Source: Pseudomonas fluorescens (GTDB lineage: Bacteria > Pseudomonadota > Gammaproteobacteria > Pseudomonadales > Pseudomonadaceae). Taken from it: a DNA stretch of 64,000 nt. Under the pieces are notes generated by a model that had not been told where the DNA came from, made no database searches, and worked only from the letters and a program-made list of their open reading frames with translations. The stretch is taken from contig NZ_CABVHJ010000007.1 of NCBI RefSeq assembly GCF_902497745.1, positions 172,131 to 236,130 on the forward strand, written 5' to 3'. Shown piece after piece: positions 8,931-16,331 of this stretch (its first letter is position 1; each line of letters opens with the position of its first letter). Made by a program: the position numbers and the translations under genes.

Positions 8931-11449
8931 CAGGTGCCACGCGGTTTGGCCCGTGCGGTCGCCTCGGCCACCAACGGATCATCCGGCCAGTAATGCTTCG
9001 GGTACCGCCCCTTCAAATCCTTCTTCACCTCGGCATAGGTACTGCGCCAGAAGTTGGCCAGATCCTGCGTCACCTGCACCGGGCGCCGCGCTGGCGATAG
9101 CAGATGCAATTTGACCACCTGCCGCCCACCGGCGATTCGCGGCGTATCGGCCAGCCCGAACAACTCCTGCAAACGCACCGCGAGAATCGGTGGAAACTCG
9201 CTGTAGTCCAAACGAATCGACGACCCCGACGGCACGCTCAGATGATGCGGCGCCAGCTCATCAAGCTTCTGCGGCAACGGCCACGGCAGCAGATTGCGCA
9301 CGATGCTCGACAGATCGAGATTGGCAAAATGGCTGAGTCGCGAAACCTTGCCCAGATAAGGCATCAACCAATCTTCGAGGGTGTTCAGCAACGTCGCGTC
9401 ACTGACATCCGGCCACTGGCTTTCAGCTTGCGAACCCAATTCCAACTGCCGCAACAACGCCACTCGCGCCTGCCACTGACGCAGCTCCGGCGTCCACGGC
9501 AGCAACTCCAGACCCTTGCGCCGCACCAGATTGACCAGCGCCTGACTGCGCGCATTTTCATCGAGACCGGTCAACGGTTCACGGCTGAGGATCAGCTCGC
9601 CGACCTTGCGCTGACGCTCGGCGCGCAGCACGCCTTCGCGCTCGTCCCAGTCCAGTTGATCGACGTTGCGCACCTGTTCGGCCAGCACGGAATCAAACAG
9701 CGCAGGGTCGAAATCCGCCGCCAGATAAATCCGTTCTTCGCGCTGGCCCTGACGGCTGCCGAGATCGGCGATGACGATCCACGGCTCTTTCATCAGGCTG
9801 TCAGCTTCGGCGAACAGCGCCGCACGACCATTGGCCAGCCGATATTCGGCACCTCCAGCACGCCGCTGTTGCGCGACGCGATCCGGATACGCCAGCGCCA
9901 GCAACGCACCGAGCCAGCGCGGATGATCAGGATCGCTGACCGGCTCACTCGCCTTGCCTCGCAGGTAACCGCGATATTGCCGCGCCAGTTGCTTAGCGCG
10001 CTGCACCCCGCCCTGCGCACCTCGAGCCGCACGTTCTTCACCCGAGAGCAGCACCAGCCGACTGTGCAGATCCGCCCCGGCGCCACGCAAGATATCGCGT
10101 TCGCCCAGCAACGCAGCAACATCGCACGCCATGTTGGCCAAACCCAATGCCTGACCGCGCAACAGCAAATGACCGATGCGCGGATGCGCCGGCAACTCAG
10201 CCATGGCCTGACCATGAGAAGTCAGCGCCTCACCTTCCAGCGCGCCGAGACGCTGCAGCAAATCCTGCGCCTGGGCATAAGCGGCCGCTGGCGGAACGTC
10301 GAGCCAGACCAGTTCGCCAGGCGTCACGCCCCAGCGCCCCAGCTGCAGCGCGAGGCTGGCGAGATCCGCCGAGAGGATTTCCGCGCTGCCATACGCCGCC
10401 AATTGCTCGTGCTGATCCTGCGACCAAAGGCGATAGCAAACCCCCGGTTCCAATCGCCCGGCGCGGCCCGCCCGTTGGGTGGCGCTGGCCTTGGAAATCC
10501 GCTGGGTATCAAGGCGCGTCATGCCGCTGCCGGGATCGAAACGCGGCACCCGCGCCAGCCCGGCGTCGATCACCACGCGCACGCCGTTGATGGTCAGACT
10601 GGTCTCGGCGATGTTGGTCGCCAGCACCACTTTGCGCTGACCGGCCGGCGCCGGATCGATCGCCGCACGCTGGGCATTAAGGTCGAGTTCACCGTGCAAC
10701 GGGCAGAGCAACACATCGCTGCGCTCACCGATCGCGTCGGCCAATTGCTGGTGGACGCGACGGATCTCGGCCTGCCCGGGCAGGAACACCAACAGGCTGC
10801 CGGTTTCATCGTGCAGCGCTTCGAGTACGGTTTGCGTGACGCGTTGATCGATGTATTCGCCGGGCAGAAACGGCCGGCCCCAGCGCATCGTCACCGGATA
10901 CATGCGCCCTTCGCTGCGCAGGATCGGCGCGTCGTTCAGCAACCCGGCCAGACGTTCACCTTCCAGCGTGGCCGACATCAGCAGAATCTTCAGCGGCTGT
11001 TCAGCTCGAAACAACTCGCGACCGTTCAAACTCAGGGCCAGCGCCAGATCGGCGTCGAGGCTGCGTTCGTGGAATTCGTCGAAGATCAGCAGGCCCACGC
11101 CTTCCAGCGCCGGATCATCCTGCAGACGCCGGGTGAGAATGCCTTCGGTGACCACTTCGATGCGCGTATTGGGGCCGACCTTGCTGTCGAGACGGATGCG
11201 ATAACCAACGGTTTCACCGACCTTCTCGCCCAGCTCACTGGCCAATCGTTCTGCGGCTGCACGCGCGGCGAGGCGGCGCGGTTCGAGCATCAGAATGGTC
11301 TGCCCGGCCAGCCACGCTTCATTGAGCAAGGCCAACGGCACGCGGGTGGTTTTACCAGCGCCGGGCGGTGCTTCAAGCACGGCTTCGTGGCGCGTCGCCA
11401 AGGCTTCACGCAGGGCGGGTAAAACTTCATCGATCGGCAAAGAATTCAT
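8930..11449 (-). CDS. hrpB: ATP-dependent helicase HrpB
   Basis: An 839-aa DEAH-box (DExH) helicase. Motif I is APPGAGKTTRVPL, motif II DEFHERSLDADLAL, motif III SATLEG and motif VI QRAGRAGR; a HrpB C-terminal domain makes up the last third (LDYSEFPPILAVRLQELFG, then KKDLKGRYPKHYWPDDP near the end). Its length equals the usual HrpB length of about 820-840 aa. The cellular role of HrpB is not well defined. ATG 11449 has GGGGAG eight bases upstream. That ribosome-binding site lies immediately beside a 256-bp inverted-repeat element, so the promoter probably sits inside or beyond that element. Confidence 0.95.
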   Translation of the reverse strand: MNSLPIDEVLPALREALATRHEAVLEAPPGAGKTTRVPLALLNEAWLAGQTILMLEPRRLAARAAAERLASELGEKVGETVGYRIRLDSKVGPNTRIEVVTEGILTRRLQDDPALEGVGLLIFDEFHERSLDADLALALSLNGRELFRAEQPLKILLMSATLEGERLAGLLNDAPILRSEGRMYPVTMRWGRPFLPGEYIDQRVTQTVLEALHDETGSLLVFLPGQAEIRRVHQQLADAIGERSDVLLCPLHGELDLNAQRAAIDPAPAGQRKVVLATNIAETSLTINGVRVVIDAGLARVPRFDPGSGMTRLDTQRISKASATQRAGRAGRLEPGVCYRLWSQDQHEQLAAYGSAEILSADLASLALQLGRWGVTPGELVWLDVPPAAAYAQAQDLLQRLGALEGEALTSHGQAMAELPAHPRIGHLLLRGQALGLANMACDVAALLGERDILRGAGADLHSRLVLLSGEERAARGAQGGVQRAKQLARQYRGYLRGKASEPVSDPDHPRWLGALLALAYPDRVAQQRRAGGAEYRLANGRAALFAEADSLMKEPWIVIADLGSRQGQREERIYLAADFDPALFDSVLAEQVRNVDQLDWDEREGVLRAERQRKVGELILSREPLTGLDENARSQALVNLVRRKGLELLPWTPELRQWQARVALLRQLELGSQAESQWPDVSDATLLNTLEDWLMPYLGKVSRLSHFANLDLSSIVRNLLPWPLPQKLDELAPHHLSVPSGSSIRLDYSEFPPILAVRLQELFGLADTPRIAGGRQVVKLHLLSPARRPVQVTQDLANFWRSTYAEVKKDLKGRYPKHYWPDDPLVAEATARAKPRGT

Positions 11450-11460
11450 GCTGGCTCCCC

Positions 11461-11716
11461 AGGGCGTGCCCACAGTAAATTGCGAGTCGCGTTAAAGCTG
11501 TGAGCGTGCCAGGCAAGGCGCGGGACGCAGGTAAGGGTCGTTTCCTTGCCAAGTCCCGCAACGCAGCATGGCGCGCTCACAGCTTTAGCCCGGAGGGCCG
11601 AACCCCGACAGGATTCATTAGCCTTCACGCGGTGTCGATCTGGAGAAAACAACTTCAATCCTCAACGTATTTCGGTAGGGGTGAGACGAGGCCGCAATTT
11701 ACTGTGGGCATGCCCT
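11461..11716. mobile_element. MITE-like element with 24-bp terminal inverted repeats
   Basis: The ends at 11461-11484 and 11693-11716 are inverted repeats matching at 23 of 24 positions (core CCCACAGTAAATTGCG). A second nested inverted repeat, 18 of 20 matching, lies at 11491-11510 and 11570-11589 (core AAAGCTGTGAGCG). Between these, GGCAAGG/CCTTGCC and GCGGGAC/GTCCCGC also pair. No gene of plausible length lies inside and no clear target duplication was seen. It fills most of the 364-bp gap between hrpB and the lipoprotein gene. Confidence 0.65.
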
Positions 11717-11813
11717 GCCATGGCCGAGTATAACGGCGAACTGGCGGGCGTTCGTCAGGGTCTTAACTTCACAAGACGAAGCTTCGTTATCAGATGAATC
11801 AGGAGATTTTCCC

Positions 11814-12233
11814 ATGCGCTTACCTTTTCGCCTGATCGGCGGTGTACTGGTCGCCACCCTGCTCACGCAAATCACCGCGTGCGGTTCGATTTTCTACCCG
11901 GACCGGCGCGGTCAGATCGACGGCAAGATCGACCCGGCGATTGCCGTGCTCGACGCCGTGGGCCTGCTGTTCTACATCATTCCCGGGCTGATCGCGTTTG
12001 CCGTCGACTTTGCCACCGGCGCGATCTATTTCGAACCGGGTCACACCGCGCAGATCGATCCGGCCAAACTCAAACAAGCCATCGGTCCGGACGGTCAGGT
12101 CGATAATCACAAGCTGCAGGCTATTCTCGAAAGCGAGCTGGGCAGAGATTTCCCTCTGGATGACCCGCGCCTGATTCAACACAAGGGCAGCACTCAGCAA
12201 CTGGCGATGTTCGGCCTGCAACCCGCCGCTTGA
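11814..12233 (+). CDS. putative outer-membrane or inner-membrane lipoprotein
   Basis: A 139-aa protein with an N-terminal signal (RLPFRLIGGVLVATLLTQ) ending in the lipobox-like ITAC, so Cys at about residue 23 would be lipidated. A hydrophobic stretch VLDAVGLLFYIIPGLIAFAVDF follows, then FATGAIYFEPG. The C-terminal 60 residues are polar. Relatives in Pseudomonas are unnamed; no function can be assigned. It lies 12 bp upstream of the FieF-like gene and is probably co-transcribed with it. Confidence 0.75.
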   Translation: MRLPFRLIGGVLVATLLTQITACGSIFYPDRRGQIDGKIDPAIAVLDAVGLLFYIIPGLIAFAVDFATGAIYFEPGHTAQIDPAKLKQAIGPDGQVDNHKLQAILESELGRDFPLDDPRLIQHKGSTQQLAMFGLQPAA

Positions 12234-12245
12234 AAAGGAAGTTAA

Positions 12246-13154
12246 ATGACATCCAGCCCCGAACACGCCCGCCTGCTACGGCTGGCGACCCGCGCCTCGG
12301 TGGCGGTCGCGTGCACGCTGATCGTCGCCAAAGCCGTCGCCTGGTGGCTGAGCGGCTCGGTGAGCATGCTCGCCGGCCTCACCGACTCGGCGCTGGATGG
12401 CATCGCTTCGCTGCTCAATCTGCTGGCCGTGCATTACGCGCTGCGCCCGGCGGATGACGATCACCGTTATGGCCACGGCAAAGCGGAATCGCTGGCAGGC
12501 ATGGCGCAGGCGCTGTTCATTGGTGGCAGTGCGGTGTTGATTGCGTTTCAGGCCTACGAACGCATCCAGCACCCGGAACCGCTTGGCGCGCCGTGGATCA
12601 GCATTGGCGTGATCATTTTCTCATTGCTGCTGACGGTGGCCTTGCTGGTGCTGCAGCATCGAGTGATCAAGCAAACCGGCTCCAACGCCGTGCGTGCCGA
12701 CTCACTGCATTACCGATCCGATCTGTTACTCAACGGCAGTATTCTGGTGGCGCTGATGTTGGCCGGGTTCGGCTGGCATCAACTGGATGCCTGGTTCGGA
12801 CTCGGCATTGCGGCCTATATCCTGTGGAGTGCAATCCAGATCGCCCGGGAAAGTTTTTCGGTGTTGATGGATGAGGAACTGCCAACCGACGTCAGTCAGC
12901 ACATGCTCGAACTGGCGTGCAGTGTGCCGGGCGTGTTGGGCGCGCATGACTTGCGCACGCGAATCTCCGGCAACCATTGGTTCGTGCAGTTGCACCTGGA
13001 ATTGCCGGGGGAACTGACCCTGTCAGTGGCGCACGGCATCAGCGATCAAGCGGCCGATGCCATTCACAAGGCCTACCCGCGAGCCGAAGTGCTGGTGCAC
13101 GCCGACCCGCAGGAAGTGGTCAAATCTGAACGGGCGCAAACCCGGCTTCAGTAA
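12246..13154 (+). CDS. fieF: cation diffusion facilitator, FieF type
   Basis: A 302-aa proton-coupled divalent metal exporter (Zn/Fe/Cd in relatives). Six transmembrane segments fill residues 10-205. The metal-site motifs are present: DSALDGIASLLN in TM2 and HRYGHGKAESLAGM after it, plus LHYRSDLLLN in TM5. The C-terminal cytoplasmic ferredoxin-like domain begins near DVSQHMLELA and contains HDLRTRISGNHWFVQLHLE. GGAAG lies four bases ahead of the ATG. The stop overlaps the convergent DUF6515-like gene by seven bases. Confidence 0.9.
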   Translation: MTSSPEHARLLRLATRASVAVACTLIVAKAVAWWLSGSVSMLAGLTDSALDGIASLLNLLAVHYALRPADDDHRYGHGKAESLAGMAQALFIGGSAVLIAFQAYERIQHPEPLGAPWISIGVIIFSLLLTVALLVLQHRVIKQTGSNAVRADSLHYRSDLLLNGSILVALMLAGFGWHQLDAWFGLGIAAYILWSAIQIARESFSVLMDEELPTDVSQHMLELACSVPGVLGAHDLRTRISGNHWFVQLHLELPGELTLSVAHGISDQAADAIHKAYPRAEVLVHADPQEVVKSERAQTRLQ

Positions 13155-14212
13155 CTGACCTGATAACCGCGACTGCTCAGGCAATTGCCCTGAGCCTGGC
13201 GGTAGGCCTGAACCACTTCGGGCGCCGGTTGATACGTTGCGGTGCGCGGATCGAAACCGCTTTGCTGCACGGCGTACTGATAGCACTGGTAACCGTCCTG
13301 CTGTACCTGCTCCGGCGACTGGCCGTTGGCCGGATACGCTTCGACGTCATAGCCTTGAGACTGCGGTTGCGGCTGTTGCTGCACCGGCGGTTCGACCACG
13401 ATGTAATCCTGCGTCGCTTCCTGATAGGCATAGTAGGAACCAGCGGCGAGGAACAGCAGCGAACCACCGACCCACACTTCACGGGCGTAATCCGGCAGAT
13501 ACTGAATGCGGATCCCGCGCGGCGGCTGCACGACGATATAACGCGGGCCTTGCGGGCGATACCAGTAGCCGCCGGAGTAGAAGTAATCCTGACCACGATA
13601 CGGCACGCGGTAATCGCGATCCGGGAAGCGGTCGATCACGTGCCCCGGCCGGTATTGCGGGCCTGGCCCCCAACCGTTGCCGTGACCGTCCGGACGCCCC
13701 GGCCAGCGATTGTCGTTGGGCCGGTTACCGGTCTGCCATTGCTGGTTGTGATAACCGTTCTGCGGGCGCTCGTCACGGTAGTAACCCTGACGCGGCTCCT
13801 GGGTCTGGCGCACGGTGTCGGGCCGTGGCTGGATCGGCAGGCTGTTGGCCGGCAGTTGCGGCGGCGGTGGTGGCTGACGCACCGGGTTGGGATTGTAGGC
13901 CGGGCGATTCTGATCGTGGTTCTGCCACTGGCCATTGTTGTTGCCGTTGTGCTCGAACTGGCGGCTGTTGTCGCCACGGATGATGTCGTTGTTCTGCGGA
14001 CGCGGCTGATTCTGTTGCGGCTGATTCTGCGATGGATTGTTCTGCGGACGCGGCTGATTGTTGCCGCCACGGCCCTGATTGTTGCCCTGATGATCCTGGC
14101 CGTGGCCGCCGCCATCCGGGCCGCGGTTCTGCGGTTCATCGGCAAACGCTTGCACACTGACACTCACACACAGCAAACCAACACCGGCCAGACGCCAGAG
14201 GCGTGAATTCAT
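13148..14212 (-). CDS. secreted Q/N/P-rich DUF6515-like protein
   Basis: A 354-aa protein with a signal peptide (MNSRLWRLAGVGLLCVSVSV, cut near QAFA). Residues 25-190 are low complexity, made of Asn, Gln, Pro, Arg and Gly with repeated QPRPQNN units. Then comes the conserved YRVPYRGQDYFYSGGYWYRP block, a hydrophobic segment (GGSLLFLAAGSYYAYQEAT), a linker, and a C-terminal part with NGYQCYQYAVQQSGFDP-like spacing typical of DUF6515. Two cysteines there may pair. It probably works in the envelope; its role is unknown. ATG 14212 is chosen because the signal peptide starts there. Confidence 0.75.
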   Translation of the reverse strand: MNSRLWRLAGVGLLCVSVSVQAFADEPQNRGPDGGGHGQDHQGNNQGRGGNNQPRPQNNPSQNQPQQNQPRPQNNDIIRGDNSRQFEHNGNNNGQWQNHDQNRPAYNPNPVRQPPPPPQLPANSLPIQPRPDTVRQTQEPRQGYYRDERPQNGYHNQQWQTGNRPNDNRWPGRPDGHGNGWGPGPQYRPGHVIDRFPDRDYRVPYRGQDYFYSGGYWYRPQGPRYIVVQPPRGIRIQYLPDYAREVWVGGSLLFLAAGSYYAYQEATQDYIVVEPPVQQQPQPQSQGYDVEAYPANGQSPEQVQQDGYQCYQYAVQQSGFDPRTATYQPAPEVVQAYRQAQGNCLSSRGYQVSY

Positions 14213-14346
14213 GCTTTTTCTCACTGCGGGGCCTGCAAATGTAAGAGGACTTATCACTAAGACCGGGGATACATACGCCCGGTTCTGCAACAGGTTATCA
14301 GTCGCGCAACTTATTTATTGAGCGCCCGGCATGAAATCGCAGGCAA

Positions 14347-14375
14347 GAAAAAAGGGAGACCCGTCGGCCTCCCTT
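14347..14375 (-). terminator. intrinsic terminator on the minus strand
   Basis: On the minus strand an approximately 10-bp stem (AAGGGAGGCC with GGTCTCCCTT, one G-U pair, loop GACG) is followed by six T. No annotated gene ends just before it; it would end a transcript that starts near the Lrp gene at 14664 and runs leftward. It lies about 135 bp upstream of the DUF6515-like start. Confidence 0.8.
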
Positions 14376-14520
14376 CTAGAGAACTTCGTCCTGGCTCGAC
14401 GCTTTTGACGTCGGCTCACCTCACGCCGTCTTCTGGACAGTGTGCAGCTCGGGGGCCGGCACAACCCCGATGGGGGTGGCGGCCGCGGCAGGCCGGATAG
14501 GGCGGGCCGCGTGGACTGTG

Positions 14521-14601
14521 TTACCGAGCAGTGATTCTGGTGATAAGAATAAGCCTGAGACCGCGACAGAGGATTGCGAAGATTGCTGAAATAAACACCA
14601 C
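14521..14601 (-). other. possible Ile/Leu-rich leader peptide (attenuator candidate)
   Basis: A micro-ORF begins with either of two adjacent GTG codons (14601 or 14598) and reads VFISAIFAILCRGLRLILIT then RITAR and a stop at 14521. Of 25 residues, seven are Ile and four are Leu. GC-rich sequence with several pairing options follows, then the intrinsic terminator at 14347-14375. This is the layout of a branched-chain amino acid attenuator. No strong ribosome-binding site is visible, and the next gene downstream is not a biosynthetic one, so the call is tentative. Confidence 0.35.
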
Positions 14602-14663
14602 TTGCGCAATTTTTAACCCTGGATAGATAATCCGCCGCAATAGTTACAACCAAGGACAGATTG

Positions 14664-15143
14664 ATGAGCAAACTCGACCGTTACGACCTGAGCATTTTGG
14701 CGGAATTGCAGCGCGACGCCCGCATCTCCAACCAGGAATTGGCCGAGCGCATCGGTCTGTCGCCCTCCCCTTGCTCACGCCGGGTCAAGCAACTGGAAGA
14801 CGACGGCTACATTTCACGTCAGGTGGCTTTGCTTGATCGCAAGATGCTCGGGCTGAGTTTGACTGCCTATGTGCTGATCGGCATGGACCGGCATACGCCG
14901 GAGCGTTTTGAGAACTTCGAAGCGGCGATTCGTACGTTGCCGCAGGTGCTGGAGTGCAGTCTGGTGACGGGGGTGGATGCGGATTACCAGTTGAAGGTGG
15001 TGGTGCCGGATATGGATCACTATCAGAAGCTGTTGCTTGGGCACCTCACACGGATTGAGGGCGTGACCAGCGTTCGTTCGAGCTTCGTACTGAATCAGGT
15101 GCTCAACAGCACAGAACTGCCGCTGACCCACCTGCGCAACTGA
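14664..15143 (+). CDS. Lrp/AsnC-family transcriptional regulator
   Basis: A 159-aa regulator: helix-turn-helix at residues 5-60 (LDRYDLSILAELQRDARISN, then LAERIGLSPSPCSRRVKQLE) and a RAM domain with the acidic turn LECSLVTGVDADYQLKVVVPD, in the position where Lrp proteins bind amino acids. The SPSPCSRRVK form of the recognition helix is typical of the Lrp/BkdR subgroup. It is divergent from the candidate leader RNA and may control it. ATG 14664 is preceded by AAGGACAG. Confidence 0.9.
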   Translation: MSKLDRYDLSILAELQRDARISNQELAERIGLSPSPCSRRVKQLEDDGYISRQVALLDRKMLGLSLTAYVLIGMDRHTPERFENFEAAIRTLPQVLECSLVTGVDADYQLKVVVPDMDHYQKLLLGHLTRIEGVTSVRSSFVLNQVLNSTELPLTHLRN

Positions 15144-15150
15144 TCAAAAG

Positions 15151-15327
15151 CCCCTCACCCCAGCCCTCTCCCGGAGGGAGAGGGGGCCGACCGTGAGATG
15201 CTGAAGAAGTACGCCGACCTGAGCGTTCTGCTGTGAATCCATAATCGACTCGATCTTTCAGGTCGATGTATGACGCCAGACACCTCGGTCAGTCCCCTCT
15301 CCCTACGGGAGAGGGCTAGGGTGAGGG
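15151..15327. repeat. dispersed palindromic-end repeat, copy 2
   Basis: A 177-bp element with the same ends as the one at 442-666 (CCCTCACCCCAGCCCTCTCC and its near complement). Its reverse complement lines up with copy 1 through GACCGAGGTGTCTG, CGACCTGAAA, GAGTCGATTATGGATTCAC and AGGTCGGCGTACTTC. It lacks the internal duplication of copy 1. Confidence 0.75.
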
Positions 15328-15421
15328 CAAAGGCTTCGGATCAGACCCAGATCAATGCCACCCCACACACCTTGGCGTATACTCGCCGCGCCCTTTTAGC
15401 CCCAGGCGCCGGAGAAACCCA

Positions 15422-15631
15422 ATGGATCCAGCATTATTAGAAGAGTGGATGATGACCGGTCTGGTCAGCATCCTGATCATTTTCATGGGTTTCATCGTCT
15501 GGGATCTGGCGAAGAAGTCCAAGGCCGGGCGCTTTGGCTCGTTCATTCTGTTCTTCGTGCTGGGCCTGGGCGTGGCCGCGTTCATCATCAAGAGTGTGGT
15601 GATCGGCCTGATCGAATCCGGCGCTCTATAA
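15422..15631 (+). CDS. DUF2788 small membrane protein
   Basis: A 69-aa protein with two predicted transmembrane helices: [18 protein letters not shown] and [20 protein letters not shown], separated by a basic loop KKSKAGR. This is the DUF2788 pattern, whose function is unknown. GGAG lies eight bases before the ATG, and TATACT at 15378-15383 may be a -10 box. The gene end overlaps the convergent rluE stop by six bases. Confidence 0.85.
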   Translation: MDPALLEEWMMTGLVSILIIFMGFIVWDLAKKSKAGRFGSFILFFVLGLGVAAFIIKSVVIGLIESGAL

Positions 15632-16261
15632 GCGCGCCGGCACTTCCTTCCACTGGCCCTGATCGAGGCCTTCAAGCGTCCAGTCGCCAATCCTGACCCG
15701 CACCAGCCGCAACGTCGGCAGACCGACCGCCGCGGTCATGCGCCGCACCTGACGGTTGCGCCCTTCGCGAATCACCAGTTCCAGCCACGAAGTCGGTATG
15801 GTCGCGCGAAAGCGCACCGGCGGATTGCGCGGCCACAACTCAGGCTCATCCAGTTGTCGCGCTTCGGCGGGCAAGGTCATGCCGTCATTCAGTTCGACGC
15901 CATCACGCAAACGCTGCAGCTGTTCGGCCGTCGGCACACCTTCAACCTGCACCCAATAGGTCTTCGCCAATTTGTGTTTCGGATCGGCGATGCGCGCCTG
16001 CAACTGCCCGTCGTTGGTCAGCAGCAACAAGCCTTCACTGTCACGATCCAGGCGTCCGGCCGGATAAATGCCGGGCACATCAATGTAATCCTTGAGCGTC
16101 GCCCGCCCTTCGCCATCGCTGAATTGCGTCAGCACATCGAACGGTTTATTGAACAGGATCAGCTTCGGCTCGGCCGGTGGTGCCTTGGCAACACGACGCG
16201 GGGAAGAAGACTGAGGCTTCGCGCCAGGACGGCGGGAAGGTGGACGCGGGGGACGGGACAT
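15626..16261 (-). CDS. rluE: 23S rRNA pseudouridine synthase, RluE type
   Basis: A 211-aa RsuA/RluE-family enzyme that isomerises uridine to pseudouridine in 23S rRNA (U2457 in E. coli for RluE). The catalytic motif is [17 protein letters not shown] with the nucleophilic Asp; later motifs are [11 protein letters not shown] and [20 protein letters not shown]. It lacks the N-terminal S4 domain, as RluE does, and instead has a basic, proline-rich 30-residue N-terminal tail. The RluE assignment over RluB/RluF follows from the missing S4 domain. Confidence 0.88.
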   Translation of the reverse strand: MSRPPRPPSRRPGAKPQSSSPRRVAKAPPAEPKLILFNKPFDVLTQFSDGEGRATLKDYIDVPGIYPAGRLDRDSEGLLLLTNDGQLQARIADPKHKLAKTYWVQVEGVPTAEQLQRLRDGVELNDGMTLPAEARQLDEPELWPRNPPVRFRATIPTSWLELVIREGRNRQVRRMTAAVGLPTLRLVRVRIGDWTLEGLDQGQWKEVPARL

Positions 16262-16276
16262 GGCGAAAAGAACATC

Positions 16277-16315
16277 TAACGGTCAGGGCTGCCAATGCTA
16301 GTAGCCTGACCGTTA
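16277..16315. promoter_or_regulatory. 11-bp perfect inverted repeat between rluE and amn
   Basis: TAACGGTCAGG and CCTGACCGTTA are separated by 17 bp in the short gap between the amn stop and the rluE start. It could be an amn terminator without a long U-run or an operator site for rluE. Confidence 0.5.
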
Positions 16316-16331
16316 AATGACCATCAACAAA

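Larger units (their letters stand above)
14213..14663. other. 451-bp intergenic region holding a probable minus-strand small transcript
   Basis: The gap between the DUF6515-like gene and the divergent Lrp regulator holds the minus-strand terminator and the leader-like micro-ORF listed separately. Another overlapping minus-strand reading (14421-14609, 62 codons, TTG start, no ribosome-binding site) looks less likely to be translated. Together these suggest a roughly 200-250-nt RNA. Confidence 0.5.

Noticed and set aside
9104..11422. 772-codon open frame antiparallel to hrpB
   Set aside because: It lies wholly opposite a clear HrpB gene, is rich in Arg/Gln/His as antisense frames of high-GC genes are, and has no domain.
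14421..14609. 62-codon minus-strand ORF as a protein gene
   Set aside because: TTG start, no ribosome-binding site and no pattern; the region is better explained as a structured RNA or short leader.
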